Source: Luteimonas kalidii
GTDB lineage: Bacteria > Pseudomonadota > Gammaproteobacteria > Xanthomonadales > Xanthomonadaceae
NCBI RefSeq assembly: GCF_029887935.1
Contig: NZ_JARXRO010000012.1
Span: forward strand, 33,670-97,669
Length of the DNA: 64,000 nt
Direction of reading: 5' to 3'
The translations under genes and the position numbers were made by a program. Numbering within the stretch: position 1 is the first letter of the stretch; the number at the start of each line of letters is the position of its first letter. The notes under the pieces are model-generated. The model did not search any database and had not been told where the DNA came from. It saw only the letters and a program-made list of their open reading frames with translations. Below, piece by piece: positions 41,221-49,387 of the stretch.

Positions 41221-41682
41221 CTACGGCGTCGCGGGCGCCGGATCCGCTGGCGGCGGGTTCGGGACCCAGATCGCGATGCCGTTGGCGTATTTCTGCCGCG
41301 GTGAGATGTTCACCCCCACCCCGACGCCGCCATAGCTGCTGCCGCCGACGCGGCCACCGCCGCCGCCCACGCTGACCCCGCCGCCGCCCTGGCCATCGGC
41401 CGTGCCCTGGAACAGGATGCCGTTCGCACCCAGGCGTGCGGCTTCCTCGCGCAGCTTGCGCAGCACCGAGTCGGTCTTGTTCTGCTCGCCGTAGGTGAGC
41501 GCGCCGCTGTTGACCTCCAGCCGCGCGATCTCCTCGAAGCCGCCGGGCGGTGGCCCGTAGTACAGCCGCACCTGCGCCGGATCGATCGGCGGGCGGGGGG
41601 TGCCGGTGAGCACGTGCGAACTGGAACAGGCCGCGAGCAGCGCGATCGCGGCAAGCAGGACGGGAACGGCGAAACGGCGCAT
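41221..41682 (-). CDS. DUF4156-like lipoprotein
   Basis: 153 residues with a lipoprotein signal and lipobox LLAAC at Cys19. The mature part has VRLYYGPPPGGFEEIARLEV and KLREEAARLGANGILFQGTA, which resemble DUF4156/RcsF-like envelope lipoproteins. A strongly Gly-rich stretch follows (about residues 98-127). GGAG precedes the chosen ATG; the 23-residue upstream extension lacks lipoprotein features. It lies 82 bases downstream of the ketoreductase gene on the same strand but has no known role in pigment synthesis. Confidence 0.8.
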   Translation of the reverse strand: MRRFAVPVLLAAIALLAACSSSHVLTGTPRPPIDPAQVRLYYGPPPGGFEEIARLEVNSGALTYGEQNKTDSVLRKLREEAARLGANGILFQGTADGQGGGGVSVGGGGGRVGGSSYGGVGVGVNISPRQKYANGIAIWVPNPPPADPAPATP

Positions 41683-41764
41683 GGCATCGACTCCAGCCGG
41701 GAGGGCGCCATACTCCGCCCGGCGGCGTGAACGGCATGCGACACGCCGCACGCGCTCCGTCCGC

Positions 41765-42496
41765 TCAGCTCATGCCGCCGTCGATGCCGATCACCTGGCC
41801 GTTGATGTAGCCGGCCTCGTCCGAGCACAGGAAGCCGACCAGCGCCGCCACCTCGTCCGGGGTGCCGGCGCGCGCCGCCGGCACCATCCGCCGGATCGCG
41901 TTCGGATCGAACACGCCCTCGGCCATGCCGCCGCCGATCACGCCCGGCGCGACCACGTTGGCGGTGATGCCGCGCGAGCCCATTTCCCGCGCCAGCGACT
42001 TGCTGGCACCGTGCAGCGCGGCCTTGGCCGCCGCATAGTTCGTCTGCCCGCGGTTGCCCAGCACGGCGGCGACGCTGGAGACGCTGACGATGCGGCCCCA
42101 GCGCATGCGCGCCATCGGCAGCAGCAGCGGCCGGGTGACGTGGAAGAAGCCGTGCAGGGAGACGTCCACCACGCGCTTCCACTGCGCGTCGGACATCCCC
42201 GCCATCGGGGCGTCGTCGTGGATGCCGGCATTGTTGACCACCGCCTGGATCGCGCCGCCGGCCAGCAGGCCCTCCATCGCGATGCCCGCAGCCTCGCCGT
42301 CGGCGACGTCGAAGGCGATCGCCTCGGCGCTGCCGCCGTTGCCGCGGATGGCGTCCACCACCTTGTCCGCGCGCGCGAGGTTGGCATTGGCATGCACGAT
42401 CACGTGCCAGTGCGCGGCCGCGAGCCGGCGGCAGATCGCACCACCGAGATCGCCGCTGCCGCCGGTGACAAGGGCACGCTTCATCGCATCGTCCAT
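41765..42496 (-). CDS. 3-oxoacyl-ACP reductase (FabG-like) of the pigment cluster
   Basis: 243 residues, a short-chain dehydrogenase. The NADP motif is ALVTGGSGDLGGAICRRL, NNAG is present, the catalytic Ser is in IVSVSSVAAVLGN, and YAAAKAALHG holds the Tyr-x-x-x-Lys pair. It ends NGQVIGIDGGMS, typical of FabG. It should reduce the beta-keto group after each polyene extension. An in-frame ATG at 42484 is an alternative start. A CATAAT hexamer about 14 bases upstream suggests its own promoter, separate from the large operon that ends 188 bases before it. Confidence 0.93.
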   Translation of the reverse strand: MDDAMKRALVTGGSGDLGGAICRRLAAAHWHVIVHANANLARADKVVDAIRGNGGSAEAIAFDVADGEAAGIAMEGLLAGGAIQAVVNNAGIHDDAPMAGMSDAQWKRVVDVSLHGFFHVTRPLLLPMARMRWGRIVSVSSVAAVLGNRGQTNYAAAKAALHGASKSLAREMGSRGITANVVAPGVIGGGMAEGVFDPNAIRRMVPAARAGTPDEVAALVGFLCSDEAGYINGQVIGIDGGMS

Positions 42497-42622
42497 CGTG
42501 TGGTGCGGGGATTATGCAGACTCGCGAAGGCGTGCGCCGCAGGTCCGTGGCGATCGCCAGGTCGCTGCCGGCCTCGCGCCGGAGGCATCAGCGATCCGAT
42601 ACACGCCCGAAACGTGGGCGCG

Positions 42623-42649
42623 CGTGCCTGCGCGATGCGCGCAGGCACG
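42623..42649. repeat. Perfect inverted repeat between dehydratase and ketoreductase genes
   Basis: CGTGCCTGCGCG and CGCGCAGGCACG flank a three-base loop, giving a 12-base perfect stem without a T run. It may serve as a weak terminator or RNA-stability element between the two genes of the pigment locus. Confidence 0.5.
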
Positions 42650-42684
42650 CCGTCGGTCGCGTCCATTCGGGTCCGGCGCCGCGC

Positions 42685-43164
42685 CTAGCGCAGCATCGCC
42701 GTCGCGCGCCCTTCGGCCAGCAGCTGGCCGGCGTGATGGATGCGGAATGCGTACTGCTGGCTCGTCTCGCCCGCGGCCAGCACGCCCGCTTCGCATTCGA
42801 TCGCGCCGGGCAACGTGTCGATGCGCGCGACCTGCAGCCGTACCTCGCGCAGCGCCACCAGCAGCCCGGGCCGCGCGGCACCGCCGGCCGCGCGCGCCAG
42901 CACGCCCCCGTGCACGGCCATGGCCTGGGCGCCGTACTCGCACAGGTGCAGCGCGCGCAGCACGCCGCCGCTGCGCAGCGGATGCGCGGGATCGCGATGG
43001 TTGTCCGCGCGCAGGTGGATGCGTTCGACGTCCCAGGCCATTACCTCGTCCCACAGGCACATCGCGTCCTTGTGCGGCACCAGGGATTCGATGGTGGCCC
43101 GATCGAGCCCGCGTCCAGGCTCCGGGGGCGGTGAATCGGCCTCGTGTGCATTGCCCATGCTCAT
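42685..43164 (-). CDS. Hotdog-fold 3-hydroxyacyl-ACP dehydratase, ApeP-like
   Basis: 159 residues. The motif SLVPHKDAMCLWDEV near residue 28 and HPLRSGGVLRALHLCEYGAQ followed by AVHGGVLA are the signatures of the dehydratases in aryl polyene clusters (E. coli ApeP type). It should remove water from the 3-hydroxyacyl intermediate to form each double bond. Its ATG overlaps the MMPL exporter stop (ATGA at 43161-43164), and it is the last gene of the coupled minus-strand operon. Confidence 0.82.
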   Translation of the reverse strand: MSMGNAHEADSPPPEPGRGLDRATIESLVPHKDAMCLWDEVMAWDVERIHLRADNHRDPAHPLRSGGVLRALHLCEYGAQAMAVHGGVLARAAGGAARPGLLVALREVRLQVARIDTLPGAIECEAGVLAAGETSQQYAFRIHHAGQLLAEGRATAMLR

Positions 43165-45521
43165 GCCGGCTCATCCCGGACCACGGTGCGCGACGCCGTC
43201 CCGCCACCGACCGGCGCGCGCGCCACCAGCAGCGCCAGCACGAAATTGAACACCACGCCCAGCGCCACCGTGCTGCCGATCGCGCGCAGCACCGGGATCG
43301 ACGACAGCGCCAGCAGGCTGAACACCAGCAGGGTCATCAGGCTGCATACGATCACCGCGTGCAGGGTGCGCAGCTGGTCGTCGCGGTCCTCGCCGGCGTG
43401 TTCGAAGAACAGCGCGTAATCCAGCCCCAGCCCCGCGGCGAGGATCAGCGAGACCAGGTGGAACAGGTTCAACTCGACACCGAAGCCGCGCAGCACCGCC
43501 AGCACCAGCAGCGTGGTCATCCCCATCGGCAGCAGCACCCGCCACACGCGCCGCGGCGTGCGCAGCGCGAACCAGACCGTCGCCACCAGTCCCAGCGCCG
43601 CCAGCGCCAGCGCGCCGAGGATGCGGGTGCGGTAGTCGGCGACCAGCGATTCGCTGGCCTGCTTCATGTCCAGCAGCTGCGCCCCGTGCGCGGCCGCCAT
43701 CCGCGCCACTGCCTCCACGTCGCGCAGGCCGGTGAGCGAGACCAGGGCGGTCGCTCGGCCCTCGCCTGCCAGCAACAGGCCTTCGACGCGCGTGGCGAGC
43801 GGCGTGCCGTCCAGGTCGCGCGCCTGCAGCGGCGGCGCGGTGCGCGCGCGCTCGACGTCGGCGAGAAACGGAGCGAACGCGTCGGCGCGGAACGGCGAGT
43901 CCGCGACCGCGGCGTCGAGCGCCCGCTGCAGCGCGTCCGCCGACGGCAGCGCCCGCTGCCGTTCGCGTTGGCGTGCCGCACTGGGGAGGTAGCGCGCCGC
44001 CAGGTCGTAGCCGTCGATCGCGCCCGCGCCCGCCAGCGCGTCCAGCGCCGGACGCATCCGTTCGCTGGCGGCGAGCGCGGCGTCGGCATCGGCGGCCTGC
44101 AGCGTCAGCACGTAGCGCACGTCCGGCGCGCCGAGCTCGGCCCGCAGCGCCGCGTCGCGCTGCAGCAGCGGTTCGGCCACCGGCGTCAGGCGCGAGAGAT
44201 CGTTCTGCCAGAACGCGCCCGGGCGCAGCGCCACGACGGCCAGTGCCGCCAGCGCCAGCGCGACCAGCGACCAGCGCGGACGCGGCAGGCGTTCGATCCG
44301 GTGCCACAGCGCCAGCAGCCGTGGCGAATCAGCGACATCGCGCTGCGCCGGATCGATCAGCCCCGGCAGCGCGAAGCGCGTGCACAGCGCCGCGGTGGCC
44401 AGGGCGACGATGGTGAACACCGCCAGCTGGCGCAGGCCGTCGACGCCGGCGAACAGGAACGTGAGGTAGGCGATGCAGGTCGCGGCCACGCCGGTGGCCA
44501 GCGCCGGCCACAGCCGGCGCACGCTGCGCCAGGGCGAGAGCCCCGCGTGCTGGTGGCTGAAGAAGTGGATCGGATAGTCCTGCACCACCCCGATCAGGGT
44601 GAAGCCGAAGGCGATGGTGATGCCGTGCACGCGGTCGCCGAACAGCAGCATCAGCGTCGCCAGTCCGGCCAGGCCGGCGCTGGCCAGCGGCAGCACGCCC
44701 AGCAGCGGGATCTTCCAGCTGCGGTAGGCGAGCAGCAGCAGCAGCACCAGGCCGATGCTGTCGACCGTGCCGATCCAGCGCGCCTCGCGTGCGGTGCGGG
44801 TGCCGATTTCGTCGGCGAACGCACCCGGGCCGCTGATCTCCAGCATGGCGTCCGCTGCTCCGCCGCTGGCGGCGAACGCAGCCTCGATCGCGTCGACCGC
44901 TTCTCGCTGTCCATCGGGGTCGAAGCCCGCCGCGCGCGTTTCCACCAGCAGCAGCGCCTGCGCGCCGGCACGGTCGAACCACGCTTCGTGCAGCGTGCGG
45001 GGCGCGTGCGCCGGCATCCAGGCCTCGGCCAGGGCGAGCGTTTCCAGGGTGGGGTCGGACGCCAGCAGCGGCTCGACCAGGTCTGCCGCGGGCGAGCCCA
45101 GGTCCTGCAGCCGCGCCTCCAGCGCCTCACCCAGGAAGGCGGCGTCGAACGCCTGCGCATCGAGCGTCGGCGAGAGCAGGTAGCGGTACGGCCGCAGGCG
45201 TTCGGGAATCGCGTCCAGGCCCGCCTCGGCGCCGTTGGCGACGAAGGCGAAGCGCGCATCGCCGGCAAGCGCCTCGCGCATCGCGTGCGACCGGGCCGCG
45301 AGTACGTCAGGCTCCGCGCCCGACAGCGCCAGCAGCAGCAGGCGCGAGCCGGGTCCTTCGCCCAGCTCGTCGATCAGCAGCCGCTGTTCGGGCGTGCGCG
45401 CATCGGGCAGGAAGCGGCGCAGGTCGCCGCTGACGGTGAGCGATTGCGACAGCCACGTACCGCCGGCCAGCAGCAGCGCCAGCCACGCCAGCGCGCAGGC
45501 CAGGCGCGCACGTGCGCTCAT
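43161..45521 (-). CDS. MMPL/RND-family exporter of the pigment cluster
   Basis: 786 residues with two repeats, each of one N-terminal helix, a periplasmic domain and a group of about five helices. Segments include LACALAWLALLLAGGTWLSQ at the start, RWIGTVDSIGLVLLLLLAYR in the middle and GAIDGYDLAARYLPSA in the second periplasmic domain. Such proteins move lipid-like molecules across the inner membrane, and in aryl polyene loci they are thought to transfer the finished polyene lipid. I used the start at MSARARLAC, which overlaps the LolA stop as ATGA and removes an improbable Arg-run N-terminus. Confidence 0.9.
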   Translation of the reverse strand: MSARARLACALAWLALLLAGGTWLSQSLTVSGDLRRFLPDARTPEQRLLIDELGEGPGSRLLLLALSGAEPDVLAARSHAMREALAGDARFAFVANGAEAGLDAIPERLRPYRYLLSPTLDAQAFDAAFLGEALEARLQDLGSPAADLVEPLLASDPTLETLALAEAWMPAHAPRTLHEAWFDRAGAQALLLVETRAAGFDPDGQREAVDAIEAAFAASGGAADAMLEISGPGAFADEIGTRTAREARWIGTVDSIGLVLLLLLAYRSWKIPLLGVLPLASAGLAGLATLMLLFGDRVHGITIAFGFTLIGVVQDYPIHFFSHQHAGLSPWRSVRRLWPALATGVAATCIAYLTFLFAGVDGLRQLAVFTIVALATAALCTRFALPGLIDPAQRDVADSPRLLALWHRIERLPRPRWSLVALALAALAVVALRPGAFWQNDLSRLTPVAEPLLQRDAALRAELGAPDVRYVLTLQAADADAALAASERMRPALDALAGAGAIDGYDLAARYLPSAARQRERQRALPSADALQRALDAAVADSPFRADAFAPFLADVERARTAPPLQARDLDGTPLATRVEGLLLAGEGRATALVSLTGLRDVEAVARMAAAHGAQLLDMKQASESLVADYRTRILGALALAALGLVATVWFALRTPRRVWRVLLPMGMTTLLVLAVLRGFGVELNLFHLVSLILAAGLGLDYALFFEHAGEDRDDQLRTLHAVIVCSLMTLLVFSLLALSSIPVLRAIGSTVALGVVFNFVLALLVARAPVGGGTASRTVVRDEPA

Positions 45522-46165
45522 CCGACGCCGGCGCCGCCGCGGCACAGCGCGGCGATGTCGGCGGCATCGCCGGCGCGGATCGCGGCCTCGGCCGCGACGC
45601 CCGTCAACGTGCGCTGCACGTCGCCCTTGACCGGCGTGTTCTCGATGCAGTGCAGGTCGGCGCCACGCCCGTGCAGCACCAGGTCGCGCAGGCGCGCGGC
45701 GAGCTTCGGGTCGCGCGGCACCAGCCGCAGCGACCAGCGATCGGCGCCGCCCTGCGCGTCGATGGTGTAGTGGCGGCGCAGCGTCTCGGCATCGCCGGCC
45801 AGCAGCGCGCCGAAGCTGCCGTGCAGCGCGGCCAGTTCCGGCGCGCGCGCCAGCGGGAACCGCCGGTCCGGCTTGCCGGCGCGCGCCAGCACCGCTTCGC
45901 CGTCGCGGATGGTGGTGGTCTCGGCATAGGGGGCGCGCACCTCGCGCACCAGGGTCCCGGCATCCGGCCGGCGGTACTCGCCGCTCACGCGCAGCGGCGC
46001 CTTGAGCATCTGCGACTCGCGCACTTCCACGAACGGCGTGGCCGCCGGCACCGGGCGGGCCAGCGCGCGCAGGATCGCGCCGCTATCGGGGCTGGCCTGC
46101 GCCCACGCCGACGGCGCCATCGCCAGCAGCAGGCACGCCGCCGGCCAGCAGCGACGGGGGCGCAT
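45518..46165 (-). CDS. LolA-like periplasmic lipid carrier of the pigment cluster
   Basis: 215 residues from MRPRRCWPAACLLLAMAPSA with a signal peptide cleaved after SAWA. The mature domain (VPAATPFVEVRESQMLKAPL and LRVSGEYRRPDAGTLVREV) resembles the LolA-related proteins encoded in aryl polyene clusters. It probably ferries the polyene lipid across the periplasm after the MMPL exporter. The start is uncertain: ATG at 46210 would give a longer N-terminus. Both choices lie within the upstream acyltransferase gene, giving an overlap of at least 83 bases, long even for this operon. Confidence 0.8.
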   Translation of the reverse strand: MRPRRCWPAACLLLAMAPSAWAQASPDSGAILRALARPVPAATPFVEVRESQMLKAPLRVSGEYRRPDAGTLVREVRAPYAETTTIRDGEAVLARAGKPDRRFPLARAPELAALHGSFGALLAGDAETLRRHYTIDAQGGADRWSLRLVPRDPKLAARLRDLVLHGRGADLHCIENTPVKGDVQRTLTGVAAEAAIRAGDAADIAALCRGGAGVG

Positions 46166-47099
46166 CGGTGGAGGCCTGCGGAACGGAACGGAGCTGCTGT
46201 TGGTCGACATGCCAGAAATCGTAGAAGTTGAACCAGTTGTAGGGCGCCAGCCGCGCATGATGCTCCAGCCGCGCGGCGTAACCGCGGATGAGCGCGGCCA
46301 GCACGGCCTCGCGCCGGCCGCGCGGTGCGTCGATGGGATCGCTGAAGGGCTCGAACTCGAGCGAATAGCGGTTGCCGCCGCGGTACAGGCCGAAGCCGAG
46401 CATGACCGGCAGCTTCAGCACCGCCGCCATCTGCCATGGCGCCAGCGGGAACGGCGCCGGCGCGCCGAGGAACGGTGCCGTCACCGCCGGCTGGCCCGGG
46501 AGGGTGCGGTCGACCAGCAGCGCGACCAGCGCGCCTTCGGCCGCGGCCTGCTGGATCTGCAGCATCAGCGCCGGGCCGTCCTGGCCGGCATCGATCACGC
46601 CGGCGGCGATCTCCGGCGCGAGCGCATCGAGCACCTGGGTCAGCGCGCGGCTGTGGGCCTTGTCCAGCACCACCCGCAGCTTGAGCCCCGGGCGCTCGCG
46701 CGAGAGCACGCGCATCGCCTCGAAACTGCCCAGGTGCGAGCCGAACAGCAGCACGCCGCGGCCTTCGTCCACCTTCGCCGCCAGCGCCTCCACCCCCCGC
46801 ACCTCGACCTCGAACCGCCCCGGCTTGCCGTCGAGCAGGTACAGCCGGTCGAGGATGGTGGAGGCGAAGGTGTGGATGTGGCGCGCGCCGTCCAGCAGCC
46901 GCGCCGGCCGGCCCAGCGCGCGACGCAGGAAGGCGATCGACGCGCGGCGCTCGGGTCCGCGGCGGAGCAGGAAATACAGCGTGGTCGGATACAGCAGCAG
47001 CCGCGCCAGCGGTCGCCCGCCATGGCAGGCGACGGCGCGGATCACGGCCAGCCCGAGGCGGCTGCCGCCCTCCGGACGCTGCTTCCAGTCCACGGTCAT
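46083..47099 (-). CDS. LpxL/HtrB-like acyltransferase of the pigment cluster
   Basis: 338 residues. The lysophospholipid-acyltransferase fold has the catalytic HX4E as GSHLGSFEAMRVLSRE, then VVLDKAHSRALTQVL and LVALLVDRTLPGQPAVTAPFLG, split here for length. An N-terminal hydrophobic patch suggests inner-membrane association. It likely transfers the polyenoyl chain from ACP onto a lipid or glycerol acceptor. Its start overlaps the stop of the hotdog gene (47096-47099). The C-terminal 30 residues are low-complexity Ala/Gly-rich. Confidence 0.87.
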   Translation of the reverse strand: MTVDWKQRPEGGSRLGLAVIRAVACHGGRPLARLLLYPTTLYFLLRRGPERRASIAFLRRALGRPARLLDGARHIHTFASTILDRLYLLDGKPGRFEVEVRGVEALAAKVDEGRGVLLFGSHLGSFEAMRVLSRERPGLKLRVVLDKAHSRALTQVLDALAPEIAAGVIDAGQDGPALMLQIQQAAAEGALVALLVDRTLPGQPAVTAPFLGAPAPFPLAPWQMAAVLKLPVMLGFGLYRGGNRYSLEFEPFSDPIDAPRGRREAVLAALIRGYAARLEHHARLAPYNWFNFYDFWHVDQQQLRSVPQASTDAPPSLLAGGVPAAGDGAVGVGAGQPR

Positions 47100-47401
47100 G
47101 CCGGCGTCCCCTGCGCCACCGCGATCTCGCCGCTGGCGATCAGCGCGTCCCCGCGCAGCACGCGGAAGCGCCAGCGCGCCGCAGGCATGGGTGCGACCGG
47201 CTCGATCGCGATCTCGGCGGCCTCGCCCGGCAGCAGCGGCTGCACGAACTTCACCTGCGGCATCCGCAGCGCGCCCAGCGGCCCTGCGCCGCGCTCGATC
47301 GCCTCCAGCACATGGTCCAGCACCACCACGCCGGGCACCACGGGCTGGCCCGGGAAATGTCCGGGCAGGGCGGGATGGCCGGGATCGATCACGAACCGCA
47401 T
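47096..47401 (-). CDS. Small hotdog-fold FabZ-like dehydratase (ApeI-like)
   Basis: 101 residues, one hotdog domain. GHFPGQPVVPGVVVLDHVLE carries the FabZ/FabA catalytic His in HFPG and an acidic residue in the following helix (Asp where FabZ usually has Glu). KFVQPLLPGEAAEIAIE completes the fold. It probably dehydrates 3-hydroxyacyl-ACP during polyene synthesis together with the ApeP-like protein. It begins seven bases after the upstream acyltransferase and overlaps the next gene by four bases. Confidence 0.85.
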   Translation of the reverse strand: MRFVIDPGHPALPGHFPGQPVVPGVVVLDHVLEAIERGAGPLGALRMPQVKFVQPLLPGEAAEIAIEPVAPMPAARWRFRVLRGDALIASGEIAVAQGTPA

Positions 47402-47408
47402 GCGCCGC

Positions 47409-48263
47409 TCAGTCCCGGGCCTTCAGCATCGCCAGCACGACGTCGCGGGCGCGATCGGCCAGCACCTGGCGGCGCACCGGGACGCCGTCCTCGCGCACCG
47501 GGATCGGCTTGCCGAAGGCCACGCGGATGATCCCCGGGCGGGCCTGGAAGAACCCCTCCGCCGGCAGCACCCGGCCGGCGCCCTGCAGGGCCACCGGCAC
47601 CACCGCCACCCCGGCATCGATCGCCGCCTGCAGCGACCCGCCCTTGAACGGGCCGACCTCGCCGCTGCGGCTGCGGGTGCCCTCGGGAAACAGGCACAGG
47701 CTCTGGCCACCTTCCAGCACGGCCGCGGCCTGGCGCCGGAACAGGGCGCCGGCGCGGGCGTTGTCGCGCACGATGAACAGCATGCCGGTGGCGCGCGCAT
47801 ACCAGCCCACGAACGGCACCCGCTTCATTTCCTCCTTGAGCAGGAAGCGCAGCGGCACCGGGACCGCGCGGAACAGGGCGCAGATATCGAAGATCGACTG
47901 GTGGTTGGCGACCAGCAGGCAGGGTCTGGACCAGTCCACGTTGTCCGCGCCCTCGACCTCCAGGCGCGCGCCGGCCAGCAGCAGCAGCCCGGGCCCCCAG
48001 CACCGCGACGCCATCCGCAGCGGCAGCCGCGCCTGCGGCCCCGACAGCGGCCGCAGTAGCAGCGCCAGCGTGATCCAGGCCGCGGTCCAGACCAGGCCGA
48101 CCGCCAGCTGGAGCATGTTGTACGCCCGCCACAGCACAGCCCCTGTCGTCACCCGCCCCGCCTCCATGGGGAATATTGCTCCCGTGCGATCGTTGCACAG
48201 GATATCGTCGCCCCGGGCGGTTCCCTTAGCGGCGGGATCGCCGTGCATGCCGTCCGGGCTCAT
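47409..48263 (-). CDS. PlsC-like 1-acyl-glycerol-phosphate acyltransferase of the pigment cluster
   Basis: 284 residues using the ATG at 48263, whose ATGA overlaps the COG4648 gene; an internal ATG at 48167 (252 residues, MEAGRVTTG) would remove an N-terminus with no family similarity. Motifs are VANHQSIFDICAL (HX4D), RATGMLFIVRDNA and LFPEGTRSRSGEV. One or two hydrophobic segments precede the catalytic part (LQLAVGLVWTAAWITLALLL). It should acylate a glycerophosphate-type acceptor, perhaps the polyene anchor. Confidence 0.85.
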   Translation of the reverse strand: MSPDGMHGDPAAKGTARGDDILCNDRTGAIFPMEAGRVTTGAVLWRAYNMLQLAVGLVWTAAWITLALLLRPLSGPQARLPLRMASRCWGPGLLLLAGARLEVEGADNVDWSRPCLLVANHQSIFDICALFRAVPVPLRFLLKEEMKRVPFVGWYARATGMLFIVRDNARAGALFRRQAAAVLEGGQSLCLFPEGTRSRSGEVGPFKGGSLQAAIDAGVAVVPVALQGAGRVLPAEGFFQARPGIIRVAFGKPIPVREDGVPVRRQVLADRARDVVLAMLKARD

Positions 48264-48943
48264 CGCAGCACGTCCCGCCAGAAGGCCGGACCCAGCCCGC
48301 CGAGGCGGCGCAGGAATCCGAAGAAGCCCGGGTTGCGCTCGGGAAAGCGATGGCGCCGGTACTGGAACTCGAGCACGAAGAAGCCCCCGACCACGCCATA
48401 GCCCAGCAGGTTCGCCACCCAGGACCACTGTTCGTGCGTGATCGGCCAGGGCGGGTCGATGCCTGCCTGCGCCAGCAATCCGCCGGGACTGGCCAGCAGC
48501 GCCAGTACCAGGTTGGCAACCGCCATCAGCACCAGCAGGCCGGCCCAGATCGCGGTCAGGCCGCGCGCGTAGGCGGCGACGTCCGCGGGCAGTCGCTCGG
48601 GCGAATCGCCATCCAGGCCGCACACGATCCTGGTGATCAGCGGCACCCGCCCGGCGACCAGGCTGCGCGCGAACACCCAGGCCACCAGCGCCACGAACAC
48701 CACCGGCACCAGCAGCAGCGGCAGCGTGGCCAGGCCCTGCCGGTACAGCCACCACGCAGCGGCCGTCGACAGCGCCGCGAGCGCGAACGCCCACGGCCGC
48801 AGGTGCAGCAGCGGCGCCGCCAGGACCATCGCCACCAGCACCAGCAGGGCGGCGAACGCCAGGCGCGCGTCGTCGCCGGCGCTGGCGCCGTGCGCCAGCA
48901 GCGCGTAGGCCACCGCCAGTGCGATCTGCAGGGTCGGGATCAA
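48260..48943 (-). CDS. COG4648-type inner-membrane protein of the pigment cluster
   Basis: 227 residues with six or so hydrophobic segments: LAFAALLVLVAMVLAAPLLH, LATLPLLLVPVVFVALVAWV, AIWAGLLVLMAVANLVLALL and others. The C-terminus reads FQYRRHRFPERNPGFFGFLR. Proteins of this type are regular members of aryl polyene operons but their function is unknown. It is linked to both neighbours by ATGA overlaps (48940-48943 and 48260-48263), so it is almost certainly produced with the ACP and the acyltransferase. Confidence 0.83.
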   Translation of the reverse strand: MIPTLQIALAVAYALLAHGASAGDDARLAFAALLVLVAMVLAAPLLHLRPWAFALAALSTAAAWWLYRQGLATLPLLLVPVVFVALVAWVFARSLVAGRVPLITRIVCGLDGDSPERLPADVAAYARGLTAIWAGLLVLMAVANLVLALLASPGGLLAQAGIDPPWPITHEQWSWVANLLGYGVVGGFFVLEFQYRRHRFPERNPGFFGFLRRLGGLGPAFWRDVLR

Positions 48944-49215
48944 GTCGTTCTGTGTTGCTGGACGTGTTCGGACAGCGCCCGCAGCGAAGCGAAGATGCGG
49001 CGGTTCTCATCGCTGTCCGAGCGCAGCTGGAAGCCGTAGCGCTTGCTGATCGCCAGCGCCAGCTCGAGCGCATCGATCGAATCCAGGCCCAGGCCGGCGT
49101 TGAACAGCGGCGCCTCGGGATCGATCCCGTCCGCGGCCACCCCGTCCAGGTTCAGGCTCTCGACCAGCAGTTCGGCGAGTTCGCGTTCGGCGTCTGTTTG
49201 CACGGGCATCGGCAT
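48940..49215 (-). CDS. Acyl carrier protein of the pigment cluster
   Basis: 91 residues. NAGLGLDSIDALELALAISK carries the phosphopantetheine attachment Ser in LDSID, the standard ACP motif. It should hold the growing aryl polyene chain and corresponds by position and type to XanC of Xanthomonas. An ATG six bases further in (MPVQTD) is an alternative start. It is the first gene of the minus-strand operon, and the 172-base region before it is shared with the divergent flavoprotein/XanB2 operon and should hold both promoters. Confidence 0.93.
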   Translation of the reverse strand: MPMPVQTDAERELAELLVESLNLDGVAADGIDPEAPLFNAGLGLDSIDALELALAISKRYGFQLRSDSDENRRIFASLRALSEHVQQHRTT

Positions 49216-49387
49216 CGGGTCGTTCGGACAGGACCCGCAACGATCCGGCATCGCGCCGCCGTGCGCAACCCGCGCCACGCCGTTCAGGAACGCCCCGCCC
49301 GGGGGGCGGTGGCGCGTCCGGCCGCGCGCCGGACGTCCGCTATCATGCGCACCCGCTCCGCCCGCCCCGACCGCAGACGACCTCCGG

